A DNA stretch of 64,000 bases from NCBI RefSeq assembly GCF_030272615.1, contig NC_081415.1, positions 377,597,392-377,661,391 of the forward strand. The letters are read 5' to 3'. Positions 45,601 to 58,120 of this stretch are shown piece by piece; the stretch's first letter is position 1; each line of letters begins with the position of its first letter. The notes beneath the pieces are model-generated. The model was not told the DNA's origin. It made no database searches and worked only from the letters and a program-made list of their open reading frames with translations. Made by a program: the position numbers and the translations under genes. This DNA is from Cryptomeria japonica. Lineage: Eukaryota > Streptophyta > Pinopsida > Cupressales > Cupressaceae.

Positions 45601-45830
45601 CTTAACTTCCACACTTTTGGAACTCCAAACACCAACTTTCTTATTCCGCCAAAACCTTAACTTTTGTGTGAAATTTTCAAAAAACCTTAACTCTACACGC
45701 CTTTTTTCTCCAAACTCTAAATTTCATGTTTTGAGTAGTCCCAAACCTTTTAACTTTCACACTTTGAAAGCCCCAAATCCTAACTTTTGTGTTTGGAAAG
45801 TTAAAATTTCTAACTATCCAATTTTTGTTT
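45600..45830 (+). repeat. Degenerate CCTTAACTTT repeat
   Basis: About six loose copies of an ~40-bp unit containing (A)CC.TAACTTT.GTG and CCAAAC/CCCAAA. The plus-strand frame through it reflects the repeat, not a gene. Confidence 0.6.
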
Positions 45831-45929
45831 CTAAGAGCTTGTAACTATTTTTCAAGAACCTTTCAAAGAGTTGGAAAGAGAGAGACTTCTGCAAATGCTA
45901 CCATTATTCTCACGTTGTGTTGAAAGAAA

Positions 45930-47020
45930 AGCTTGGTGATGATTCTCGGTTGCAGGATGGACACAAAATGGATTTGTTGAATAAGCTTAAGAGACTCTCA
46001 AGAAAGTGCAATTTGCAGGTGTAATACCATGTTCCACAACCTTTTCTATCATTCTCTAAGCTTTAGAGAAAAGTATGAAGATTAAGCAATCTTTGGGTGT
46101 AAACATATTTTAATTTGTATGCAACTTTAGGGTGCAAAAATCTTTCGCTTCATATTTGCTGATAAGCCTTTACAAACTTTCAAACACCCTGGAGATTGTT
46201 TGATAGAATACTTAAGAGAGACGAGATCTCATGGTATACAGTGGCTGCAAGATGAGAACAAATTGGGTGTATGAAAAAGGTTTTAGAAACCTTGAGCAAA
46301 TGAAATCATAGAAATATTTTTCAAGGCACCCGAATTGTTTGAAGAATGCCTCCAAAGAGTTGATGCCTTAATAAAGGCGATGGTTTCAAGATTTGCAAAA
46401 AACGTATTCGGTGAAATGATCTTCACACAGCACCATCTCTACCTGTAACTATATGGGAGCTATGGAACAAGTTATAGACATCCATCCAAGTTTAAAGGAT
46501 ATAAGAATGTACTCAAATGTTGCAGCTACAGTGATCTTGGCAAAATCAAATGTAAAATGTGCAGTCACATAAGAGGCACAATTTGTTGGAAATAAACGCT
46601 TTGAAGAGATGCATGATTGAAGGATACAAACAAAATGTGGAAGCGTAGATATGACAAGTGAATTGTTTGTTAAAATGCTCAAAGTGATGTCGTCTCATGG
46701 TTTGTCATTATTGCACGGTATGCAAAAAAAGGCTTTGAAAACATTGAAGAAACGCACTCACGGGTATAAATCCAAATTCCACAATCATTTGCCAGCAGCC
46801 TACACACTAGAACAATAACATTGAATTAAAGACAATTTGTGAACTGTTTCACAGAATGTCTTCATGAAGAATGTGGGGTCATAGACAAAGCATATGAACT
46901 AATTAACAAAATTCCTCAAAGAAGACTACCAAGATTTTGAGATATGCACAAGATGGATTTGTCAAAATGGTTTTGAAAATTCTTAAGCAAATGCAACTCT
47001 GAACTTTGTTATCTTCTTCT
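45930..47020 (+). pseudogene. Decayed pentatricopeptide repeat (PPR) gene
   Basis: PPR proteins bind organelle RNA. Family phrases of the plant PLS subclass appear in order on the plus strand but across many stops and frame changes. TQNGFVE...ETLKKVQFAG with P.STTF lies near 45960-46050. FDRILKRDEISWYTVAA is near 46200, and MGAMEQVIDIH near 46455. DVVSWFVIIARYAKKGFE is near 46690, and CGVIDKAYELINKIPQR near 46870. At least three repeat motifs are recognisable. No start codon, targeting peptide or intact frame remains. Confidence 0.75.
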
Positions 47021-47430
47021 AGCATCCTCACATACTTGCAGACAAAAATATGGAAGCGTATATAAAGAAATGTAATTGGTAGGTAAGTACAGCACATCCC
47101 TATGACCTTCACCCGCATCTTTTCTATCTTTGATAATATCAAAAAAATACAACAGGGAGTGGACATGCCATCAAAACGCAATGAAGAGGGGGATTTTTGT
47201 CAAATTTTGAATTTGGAATTGCTTTGGTAATCATGCTTACAAAATGTGGAAATAGTGACAGAGAACCCAATTTGTCCAAATTGAATGATTAAGTTCACAG
47301 TAGATAAAGCATAGTCAAACACATCTTCTAACAACTGGTGTTCAATATTTGAAGAAAGATGAAGTACAGGTGCTAGGGGCAAGAACCAGTTTCCCTACTC
47401 AAAAGCACACTCCCAAAGATAGCTGATACA

Positions 47431-50400
47431 AAGTTGAGTCATGTGAGCATCAGTGACTTTTGGGAAGAGATGGAAAAAGAGGGAAAGACACCATTGGCTC
47501 ATAAGGTATTAGATAGTGGGTTAGCATATGTTGCGGGTCATCCGTTAGCAGTTTAGTGTCAGGAGTTGGTTCTCGAATGCATGAAGGCATATGATCCAAA
47601 GTCAAACACTCAAGAATTTAGGACAGCGAAAGGTATTGTCATAGTGAGGCTTGATCCTATATCCATTGTGATCTATCTCAGGTTGTCGATTAGAGAAGAA
47701 TTTGTAGACATTACTAAAGAAAACACTGAAACATATTTTGCCAGGAACAAAAAGAAATGCTTGACTACCATGGCTAAAAGCTGGTTAGTGTTGCCAAGGA
47801 AACGTCAATCACAGTTACCTAGGACACTCCGCAAAGCCCTCTTCATTGAAGACATATCAAACATGGGGATTTTTCTTAATAGGTTGATTAGAAATGAAAA
47901 TTCTAAAAAATTTCATGAATGGATGTTTCTATATATCAATACAATATGTATTAGAAAGCAGTTTATTGATTGGGGGGAAATAATCAGTAATAACCTTCAT
48001 AACCAATTGACACAATTTGAGCTCAATCAACATTTCCACATGTCTTCATACCTCATGTATGCCATTGCAAGCATAAAACCTTGTCCTGGACTTGATAGTC
48101 GCAGGGTATATGGAGACACAACTCAAATCTACAGTTATTACCCATAGTTGCAGTTGAGGCAGAGCTACGTATACTTTTGAAGAGTAAATGATGCATTCAA
48201 AATGCTCACTGCTAGAGAGCTTCAAGGGACTTCGGATACAACCTGAAGTGGCTACCCTTGTCTGGCAATATGGGAGTTACTTCATACAATTCCCCCACTT
48301 TACCTTTATCTGTATTGGAGGCTTTGATGGTTGCCCATTCATGTTGCCCCCGTTTGTAGACGATAAACTTGCAATGACTGAAGTTTGTAGGCAGATTGGG
48401 CAAGTTAATAAGTGTCGGAACATGAGAGGAAAACTTATCCCTTTCCTAATTGACATGGGTCATTACAGCTATAATTCTTCATCAGATGCACAAAACATAG
48501 AAATGTCTATTATCAAACTCGCTCTATACTTTTATGATGAGAGGTTTCCATTTGATAGTAAAGGATACGTTAGAGACAATTTAGAGTTGGGACTAAGATA
48601 CCTTCACTTCCCAACGATGGAAGACTTTTGGGAAGACTATGAAGGTGACTTTGAAGTGACAAGAAGGGATTGGATGAGATTCACAATTAGGCAAATTAGT
48701 GATTTCAAATGGATCTGACTGATATACAAGAGGACGAATCATATTTGAATGATCCTTTCTACTTTGAGAGGATCCAGTTATTACCATTACCCTTCATTGA
48801 TTGGTCACTTTAGAAATTGAAAGATTTGAAGGAAAGAACTTTCTATGTTATAAAAAGGACAGAAGGATGGGTTAAAAAGAAAATTACAGAAGCCACAGCC
48901 ACTAGACCAACAAGAAGTAATTTCTCTAAAAGGAATAATGCACATGTAGGCTCATCTATGCCATCTACTTATATTTCATCTTCAACTCCTAATTTGCAAC
49001 AAAGTGCTCAAAGCAGAGGTGATGATGAAGATCCTAATAAGGGAATAGACATTGTTGCAATATGTGAAACCAATCCCATAATGAGAAAGAAAAGGTCAAA
49101 ATCAAAGGACAAGAGTCTGAATCCAATACAAGAGATGATGGAATAAGCTCAAGAAATGACTTCATTGCTTTCACCATTCGCTGAAGAGATAATTCATTCT
49201 ACCTCTTCCCCTATAGTCATCCTCCTTGTGATGTCAATGTGTCTCAAGAGGTTCCAGTTACAAATATTGTGAATAATCAAACTATTTCACCTTTGGTTTC
49301 AAATGTCCTTGTATCAGTTGAACCTTATACATTAGCATTCTCTACATCTTGGCTCCAACAAAATCTAAAAGGAAGATAAAGAGATTTATCCAATTAAAGA
49401 CACCAAATATGGACATAGTTGCTAATTTGGTTCATAAAAATGTGAAAGTGAAGAAAACCAAAGGAGATTCTAGATTAGTAGTGAATCCTTCATCAGGCAA
49501 TTTGTTTGTTGAAGTTGCACAGCCTACTACCAAAAAATATATAAATGAAGCTGATTTTAATGTATCTCAAGTAGATTTGGGCCCTGTCACATGAAGGAGA
49601 TATTCATAACTTTCAAGTCTTCGTAGCCATATTGGTAGAGAAAGAAAATAAAGATAAGAAAACTAAGGATTATCTCAAGCAACAAGTCCAAGCTTTATCT
49701 TCATGCCTTCAATCAATAGTAGGAGTTCCAGCCTTAACTCTCAAATCCACTTAACCAAAAACAGTTTATGATCCCTAAGGAGTGACCGATAAAGAAGCCA
49801 TAGAAAATATACAAAGGTATCAATCATATGGAAAAATGGTTGATAGTTGGATAATTCAGATGGAGACACGAGCTTTGGATTTATTCAATGGAATAAAAGC
49901 AATGTATGCCAAGTCAAATCAGATGAAATAGGAGACTTCACAAGAGATAGGAAACATCAAACAACAATGGATATTCTAGCAAAAGATCATGAATAATCTC
50001 AGAGAGATAAAAGAAATGGACATCAATTCATTGGGATCACTCAAAATATTTTCAAGTGAAGAGGAAAATCAATCTGACATGTGGCTTGAGAACATAGAAT
50101 GGAAATATATAAGCATGAATCAAATAACAGTTGAACAAGAAAAATTGTTAAACATTTGTGGGAAGCTCAAGACCAAAGTGTTGAATGATTTACTGACAAT
50201 CATTGAGGACATACCAGTTAATGAGCAAACTCATGATCTAGATACACAAGGAATGCAGAATAGTTTTAAAGCTCAGATCAATGCAGAGCTTAGTGACCAA
50301 CAACATTTAGGTGCAGATGTCATGAGAGGATTTAGTGTCATTTCAGTGGCTCTAGGTACATGTACTATTTATCACATACGTGGTTGCAACCAAGAATTTG

Positions 50401-50541
50401 ATGAATTTCAGCGAAATCATGACAAATGGAAACAAAAGATGGAAAGTGTGATTATTCTGAAGAATAAATCCTTAGTTCAAGCCATCAAACTGTTTAGAGA
50501 ATATAAAGAAAATCCTTCACAACAACAACTCCCACTTACAA
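47431..50541 (+). pseudogene. Unrecognised, probably element-borne protein family
   Basis: A decayed plus-strand coding region of roughly 1000 codons. Blocks in order: VSISDFWEEMEKEGKTPLAH; YLRLSIREEFVDITKENTET; CLTTMAKSWLVLPRKRQSQL; FHEWMFLYINTI then KQFIDWGEII; YGSYFIQFPHFTFICIGGFD; MEDFWEDYEGDFEVTRRDW; then a lysine- and serine-rich section (48817-49594) and a helical C-terminal part (49989-50541) with FDEFQRNHDKWKQKMESVII. The frame changes at about 48170, 48780, 49340 and 49950, and several single stops occur. The tail resumes at 58364 beyond the LINE. I associate similar sequences with uncharacterised gymnosperm repeat ORFs, but cannot name a family. It has no RT, integrase or transposase motif. 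Confidence 0.6.
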
Positions 50542-50548
50542 AGAGAGG

Positions 50549-52225
50549 ATGGCGGAAGCAGGAGCAGGAGTGGTGGCGGTAGAAATTTTGAACTTGCATA
50601 AGGCGGAAAAAGACAGAAATGGCAGAAGAAATGAAGCTCACATGGAGGGGATCACGAGCGATGCAAAGGAGAAGGAATCAACAGATGGTAGTGGTTATGA
50701 GATCTGGGATGGAGGTACATTGCGAGTCCCGACAAGTGATAAAGATGCTCATTGTGACAGATCTTTTGGTCCGCATCCTATGGAGGGACCTAGGGAATCT
50801 TCGAAAAATCAGGAGGCATCCTCTTCTCTGGATTGCAACAGGAATTGGTCGGCTTTGTTTGGGTCTCGTCTTAAAGGTAAGTCGATCTCCCCTGTTTCCC
50901 ACTGTGCGGATCCGGAGTCTGGCCTCTTTTCCATTTCTATTCCAGATTGTATAGTGGATAAAAATATAGCAAACCTGGCTTCGGTTCTGGTTGGCAAGTT
51001 TGTGGGGCCACACCCAAATATTGAGTCTATTTGTGTGTGGGTTGCTCGGAAGTGGAAAGGGAAAAGGTCAGATTGAAGTTGTAGCTATGGCTAACAGTTT
51101 TTTCTCTTTCTCATTCGTATGTGATGAGGATTTGAGATCTGTATTGGCGGGAGGTCCCTAGATGCTGGGCAAAACCTCCTTAGCTCTAAAGAAATGGGAA
51201 CCTGGTTTTAATCCTAAAGATTGGGAATGCAATGAGGCCCCTATTTGGGTTTGTCTGCTTGGTCTACCCCTGGAGTATTGGGATGAAGAGATCTTTGATG
51301 GATTGGCAACATGTTTTGGTGAACTTCTATCTACGGATCCGGTGACGGTAGCCAAAAGAAGACTTGTCTATGCTCGCATATGTGTTAATATCAAGTAGTC
51401 TACTGATCTCCCTCTTTAGATTTCTTTCAACTCAAAGCTTGGAAAATGGGTCCAGAAAGTGGAATATGAAACTATCCCTTTCGCTTGTTTCCACTGCAAA
51501 AAATTTGGTCACTGGGCTAGAGATTGCCCAAAGAAACCTCAACAAAAGGTGTGGAAGAAAGTCTCTCCCCAATCGAATGCCCTTGTTGCTCCCCAAATGG
51601 ATCCTAAGCCCTCAAGGAAGAATCAACTCCTGATGTGGTGGATAACATTATGAAGCAGGCCCAGATGGAGGATTCCTCAGACTTCCAAACATCTTCAAAG
51701 GTTAGCGCTATGCCTAACCCAAATAGGGTCACCATGGTGGCTCCCGTTGAACTGAAGACCGTTTTAGCACCAGATACGGCGCAGGTTGACCCTCAACTTG
51801 ATACTCAAAACAAGGAAGTGAGGCCTCGCCTGAATGGGGCCACAAGGTCCAACGAAGAGAATCAATCCATTCATCTGATTATTGATGTAACTAATACCCA
51901 AGAGATCTTTAAAACACAGAAAGAAGATGGGCAATCAGGGAAGGATACCCTTGTTCCCAGTTCAAAGGACTCCAATCCTTTTATTGAAGTGAAATTCAGA
52001 AGTCAACGATGTAATTCCTTGCCTGCAGGAAATAGTCAGACCCCTAGAACTACCAGAGTCAAAACCAGGAATAGACAGAGAGTGGATTCTGGATCAGAAA
52101 CAAGAGGGGTGGGAGGACCACCAAATAGTTTTAATAGGGAGAAACAAAGTAAAGATGTGATTGCAGATGGATTTCAAAGAACTCTTCAAGATATGGGGAT
52201 CAGATCCCCCTCCCCCGATAAATGA
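50549..52225 (+). pseudogene. LINE ORF1 (DUF4283 / zinc knuckle protein)
   Basis: ORF1 proteins of plant L1 elements bind the element RNA. The N-terminus MAEAGAGVVAVEIL leads to NRNWSALFGSRLKG, the usual entry to DUF4283. The domain continues in a second frame from about 51077 (FFSFSFVCDEDLRSVLAGGP, then KKWEPGFNPK, WVCLLGLPLEYWDEE). A zinc knuckle CFHCKKFGHWARDC follows at about 51495, and then a polar C-terminal tail to PDK. It is broken by a frame change near 51075, a TAG at 51159-51161 in place of the usual Trp of the GGPW segment, and stops near 51397. Its stop TGA overlaps the ORF2 start codon (ATGA at 52222-52225). Confidence 0.88.
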
Positions 52226-55200
52226 AGATCATCTTATGGAATATAAGGGGGCTTAACCACCCCCATAAACATGATCTCCTTTCTAATTTGGTGAGAGATC
52301 ATAAACCTAATATATCTCTTATCCAGGTTACAAAAATGCCTTCTTATAGAGTGGAGAATATGAAGTTAGCCATCTTCAAAGACTATGGTGTGTATTGCTT
52401 TGATGTTGATGGTGCATCGGGTGGTATTGCTACCTACTGGAACCCAAGACTTATCCAAGGTATGGCTATTTTGACTAGCTCTAATCATATTGCCACTAGA
52501 TTTATGAGTTTGAATGATGGTTTGTCATGGATTATCTCCAATATTTATGCTCCAAATAATACAAATGCCAGAAAAGTCCCTTTGGAACTCTCTAATTAAT
52601 GCTCGACAATTATTCCCCACAGAGAGGTGGATTTTGTTGGGAGACTTTAACACTCCTTTGTCTAATTCTGAGAAGTCGGGAGGTGCCTCGATCTCTAAGG
52701 ATAGTAAGCAGGATTTAGCTGATATGATTAACTCCTTGGGTTTATTGGATTTGGACCTGAACGGTGTTAAATTTACTTGGTCAAATAGAAGAAGTGGCCT
52801 GAACCTTATTCAAGTTAAGTTAGGTCGTGGGATTCTTTCCCCTGATTGGCTTCAGGACTATTCCTGTAAACTCTCTTCTTTGTCAAGAATTGGTTTTGAC
52901 CGTTTTCCGATTTTTCTGAATATCTCGCCCTTTGCTAGTAGGAAGGCCTCTCCTTTCAGGTTTGAAAAAATGTGGACTCTAATCTTGAGCTGCATGATAA
53001 AATTGTTGAATGGTGGGATGTTGGCATCCAGGGTACAACTATGTATAGAGTTGCCAAAAAACTTTCTAATGTCAAAGTCAATGTGCAAAAATGGAACAAA
53101 TCTTCATTTGGTAATATCTTCCAAAGCAAAGATGCTCTCAAAAGGGAACTTGGTGATATCCAATTGCAGATACAAAACTCAGTCTAATCCCCAAATTATG
53201 GATAAAGAAATTGACCTTCTCTCAAAACTCCATGATATCATCTCCAAAGAGGAAGAATATTGGAAACAGAGGTCAAGAGCCACATGGCTCAAAAGTGGGG
53301 ATAGGAACACCAAGTTTTTCCATATGACGACTTTAAAACATAGGGCCTCCAACAGAATCAAGAGGATTTGTGTTAACAATCAATGGGTTGACAAATAGGA
53401 AGATATGAGTCAAGAGACTATCTGTTATTTCTCTTCCCTTCTTTTTGTGGAGGGGCCTCTGGATGTGAGTGCTCAAGAGGAATTATTATGTGAGATCCAT
53501 GTCAGTATTTCTCAGGAGATGAACAAGGAGCTTACCAGAATTCCTTCTTCTGAGGAAGTTAAAAGGGTTGTCTTCTCATTTGAAGGAAACAAAGTGTCTG
53601 GCCCTGATGGTTTTCCCATGTTTTTCTTTCAATTATTTTGGCAAATTGTTGGTAATGATATTGTGGACGTGGCCAAAGAGTTTTTTGGTTCCCGCTCTCT
53701 TTTGAAAGAACTCAATGCCACTTTTTTGTCTTGATCCCCAAGAAGTCGGATGCTAGCTGCTTCTAGGATTTTGGACCTATCAGTTTATGTAATTCGATCT
53801 ATAAGATCTTTACCAAAATTTTGGTTTTCAAACTGAAGAGTGTTCTTCCGCTCCTGATCTCTAAACATTAGAATGGGTTTGTGCCTGGGAGACAAATTTT
53901 GAACTCTATTATTGTGGTTCATGAGAACATCCATTCGCTCTCCATCAACAAGAAACTTGGTTTTTTTGCTCAAGCTTAATCTGCTCAAAGACTATGATCG
54001 GGTTAACTGGAATTTCTTGATCAAAATTATGCTGTCTTTTGGCTTTTGTGATCATTTCATACAATTGATGAATCAATGCATCTCTACTCCAAAATTCTCG
54101 ATGTTGATCAATGGTTCTCCTTCAGGTTTTTTCTCAGCTTCTAGAGGCATAAGGCAGGGAGATCCCCTCTCCCCTATTCTTTTTATTTTGATGAGTGAGG
54201 CTCTCAACAAGATTATTCAGAGAGAAACCAGAACTGATAAACTCAAAGGGCTTCACCCCTCTTCTCAGGCCCAAATTTGTTCCCATTAGCAATTTGTTGA
54301 TGATACCCTGCTTATGGGTAAAAGCTCTATTTTGGAAGCCAAGTCATTAAAGTCTCTTCTCAATCTTTATGAGAGTGGCTATGGGCAAAAGATTAGCTTA
54401 CCCAAGAGCTCTATTTTCTTCCTTAATACTCTTGGTCATAGGCAAATTAAGATTGTGGATATTCTAGGGTGTAAGTTAGGATCTTTGCCTAACTCTTATC
54501 TTGGATTACCTCTTTGTTTTGGCCCGACTCTTGATGTTTTCTAGTCCAATTTTCTTGATCATTTTCAGAATAAGTTGGCGGGTTGGAAAGGTGCTCTATT
54601 GAACCAAGCTCATAAGCTTCAGCTCATCAAGGCCTCCTTACAGAACTTATCGGTCTATGCTATGAGCCTCTTCAAACTTCCTTCAAAATTTGTTGAACGA
54701 ATTGAAAGAATTCAAAAGAATTTCTTATGGACTAGTACTAAATCCAAAAACCACCTCCATCTGGTGGCTTGGGAGTAGGTATGTCTGTCAAAGAAACTTG
54801 GTGGTCTTGCTCTTAGGCATATTAGTGATTTCAATAAAGCCCTTATGGCGAAACAACTTTGGAGATGCCTGAAGGAATCCAATGAATTGACTTCCATTGT
54901 CCATCATAAATATCACATTAATGGACTTCAAAGTGTGCTGGAAGACTATAATTTGCCCCTCGCAACCTTTTCTCTGTGGGGAAACTTCTTCAACACCAAA
55001 TCTATTATTCTGCAAGGATCTAGATGGATTCTTGGGGATGATAGAAAAATTCATTTTTGGGGAGACTAGTGGGTTGGAGATGGTCCTTTGATTAACTTTC
55101 AATGGGCGACTCAATTTAAAGAGATATGTACGAGGCATATTGCTTCCTGGTTTGTAGATTATATTAGAGATAGGACTTGGATCAATCTTGTTGGACTAGA

Positions 55201-56454
55201 CCCTTCCTTGCTTCCTCTCCAGACTTGGCTATCCTTTATTCATATCCCCTCCTTCCCTGTTGAGGACTCTTTGGTGTGGAGTGGATCTTCTTCAGGAAGG
55301 TTCTTTGTCTCTAGTGCCTTTCATCTACTTATGAGATCCTTCTCTCCTACTCCTTTCTGGTCTTGCATCTGGAACAAGTTGCGGATTCCCAAGATTAATA
55401 TTTTCTTTTGGCTCTTTATGCAAGATAAAGTTCTCTCAATTGACAATTTGTGTAAAAGGGGAATGGTTATTCCTAATAGATGTTTCTTGTGCAAGGAAGA
55501 TGTTGAAGTTGTCTCCCATTTGTTGCTCCATTGTTCCTTCTCCGGAGATGTTCGGGCATATTTTTTTGAACTTTGGGGTATCTGGTGGTGCTTGCCTAGT
55601 AATATTCATGATTGTTGGGCCTAGTTGATTTGTCCTTCGAATAATCCCTCCCTCAAAATTTTATGGAGTTTTATGCTGCCTCATTTAGCATGGGGACTGT
55701 AGAAGGAAAGAAACAATTGAATCTTCAAGGATACTGAGTCTTTTGCCTTATTGGTCGCTAGGAGGATTCAGAATGGTATCAAGGAAAAAATTTATCTTGT
55801 TGCCCCTCACGTAAGGGTGACCCTCCCATTATTACCCTGTCATAGGATTGGGATATCATCAAAAGGTGTCATATCAACTGGGACATTTCTATTCCTACGG
55901 GTAAGTTAAAACAAGCTAGGAACAATTTTGTTTGGACCCCCCCTTCTAGTGGGTGGATCAAAATCAATGTTGATGGGGTGGCCAAGGGTAACCTTAAGCC
56001 AGTTGGTTGTGGGGGAGTTGCTCGGAATCATAATGGTAAGCTTGTCGCGGCGGTGGCGCTCCCTCTGGGCACTTAGACAAACCACATCATCGAGGCTAAT
56101 GCCACTTACATTGGACTACACTTGGCAATCAGGGAAGGGTTCAGGAAAGTCTGGCTGGAGAGTGACTTAATGAACATCATTAAATGTATTACTAAGCAAA
56201 TTGATCCTAGCTGGATGACCAAACGCCTAATTGAGGAGTGTCACATCATGACTGATAAATTGGATGATTTCAAAGTCTCCCACGTGTATATGGAAGGTAA
56301 TATGACGTCGGACCACATGGAAAATTTTGGTGTGGATTGCATGGAGGCTCGGTGGTGGATGGAAAGGGGAACTTTCCCAAAACAATTGTGTGATCTGACG
56401 AGAAAAGATGTCGCGGGTATCGGCTATTCGTTACTAATTAATGATGTCAGGTAG
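52222..56454 (+). pseudogene. LINE ORF2 (endonuclease, RT, RNase H)
   Basis: ORF2 performs target-primed reverse transcription. The endonuclease begins at once: MKIILWNIRGLNHPHKHDL, then ISLIQVTK (consensus LIQETK, so the catalytic Glu is Val) and WILLGDFNTPLS. The RT has VSGPDGFPMFFFQLFW, KDYDRVNWNFLI, SASRGIRQGDPLSPILFIL and the active site FVDDTLLMG near 54295. A zf-RVT module follows (SGRFFVSSAFHLLM, CFLCKEDVEVVSHLLLHC at about 55280-55545). The RNase H has INVDGVAKGN, the EANATYIGLHLAI glutamate and VWLESDL (55960-56170). At least seven stops or frame changes split it. Confidence 0.9.
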
Positions 56455-56593
56455 TATTTTGAATGGTGTGTTTTGTTGGGATTTGTTTTCAGATCCCAAC
56501 TTCAGAGTTTCTAGGACCTTCTTTAGCGCCTGGTTCTGCATTTTGTGGGTCTGGTTTGTTGTGTATACCTGGAATTGTAGTGACAGAGATTGT

Positions 56594-57984
56594 ATGGGTG
56601 GGGAGAAAAATAGAATGGAACCCACGTCTTATGAAAAATGGAAGAAGAATACAGACCTCTGGAATGAAATCTCTGACGGGAGTCTTATTCCCTATCTTGA
56701 AAGACTCCATGGGAATGATCCCAAAAAGACTAAAGATTTTGTAAAAGGATGGAATAAGGGCATTCTCACTGCGTTTGGAGTGGAGTTCAAAATTGATGAG
56801 GCATTCATTGCTAATATCATGGGCATGCAGATGGAAGGAAATAAATTCTATCATGAGAGGAAGTCGGCTAAGGAGACTATATCCATCTTCTTTGATAAGA
56901 AAAGTGAAAGAGACAAGGTTCACAAGATGGCGGATGGTGGGTATAACAGGAAACATTTGCAAACCCTATGGGCAGACATGGCAGAAGTAATAATGAGGTA
57001 CATTACCCTTGATGGCCGCTTTGCTAGTATGTTTTTTTATCATTTCATGATTCTTAATCATTTTAGGCATGGTAAAAGGATTTCCATTCCTTTTTATTTG
57101 ATTTCTTCCCTGGAGTAAAGTCTGGCTAACCATGCCAAGAATCCGGTTAATCTTGTGTTACATGAAGGATTAATTGTTCTTATCATGGACTATGCTAAGG
57201 CTAATGAGGTTAAGCCTTCCCTGGCTATCAAAAACCCCATGTCGTCCACCAACCCTGAGGTGCAGGTAGTGTCGGATACAAAAATGAAGGGAGAGGAGAG
57301 TGGTATGGCCATGGATTGATGGGATATTAATATTTTGGAAGACCCTGACTACTATCCCACTCAAGAGGAAGATCCTGCCCACATGACTCCTGGGACTGGC
57401 AGTAGTAGGAGGAACAAACATCTCATATGGGCATCTAGTAAATATAAGACTCATGGAGCCAAACCGCAGGATTCTGACCCACCAAAATCTAAGAAAACTA
57501 AGTTGGGGAAATTTGGTGACAACAAGGGAAAGGAAAAGGAAATTAAGCTTCACATCCCTATTAATGTTGAACAAGGAAAATAGGGGATGGCCACTATTGA
57601 TTCAGAGCTAGAGAAACTTATCAAGAATTCTGCTACCGGGCAAGAGAATTGCTTCTTGTGGGTTTGTAAAGAAATCGACATGCTGGAAGAGGGTATCAAG
57701 GGTAACATTGATACATTTATGGATAACCCTGAGCCAAGTAAAACTGATATGCTGATTCAGATGACATGAAATTAACTAAAGATGTGGAGACTATGAAGAC
57801 TAACCATGAGAGTAGAATTGGTTATCTAGAATCAAGCGTAGAAGAAATAAAAGGGAGTTTGAGGAAATTACTACACATTAGTAAGAAAGTCATGAATAGA
57901 AGTGTGGAGGGCCTCAAGAAGGTTAATGCAATGATTGATGATCACAAAGCTACCTTTATCCAGCATCCCACCTCTGGAAACTAA
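56594..57984 (+). pseudogene. LINE ORF3, unrecognised protein
   Basis: This third long frame follows ORF2 inside the same target duplication, which is unusual for a plant L1. It probably starts at ATG 56594 (MGGEKNRMEPTSYEKWKK). One frame runs to about 57769 interrupted only by TAA 57116, TGA 57318 and TAG 57581; it then shifts for a last part to 57984. Visible blocks: VKGWNKGILTAFGVEFKIDE; ADMAEVIMRYITLDGRFASM; YHFMILNHFRHGKRISIPFY; NPVNLVLHEGLIVLIMDYAK. A basic, acidic and serine-rich middle (57320-57580) and a coiled-coil-like end (ESRIGYLESSVEEIKGSLRK) follow. No catalytic motif is seen. The first half resembles proteins I associate with plant mobile-element ORFs of unknown role. Confidence 0.7.
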
Positions 57985-58120
57985 ACAGAAGAAGAAATTA
58001 CAGGATTCGAGTGTGCAAGGTACAGGTTCTCAGACTATGACTAGCCCATATACTAGAACCAGAAGTAGGATTAGGAGTAGGGTACCTCTAGGTTCATTAT
58101 GGATGAGCTTGAAGACATAA

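Noticed and set aside
45600-45844. 75-codon plus-strand frame
   Set aside because: It follows a degenerate CCTTAACTTT repeat and lacks protein-like features.
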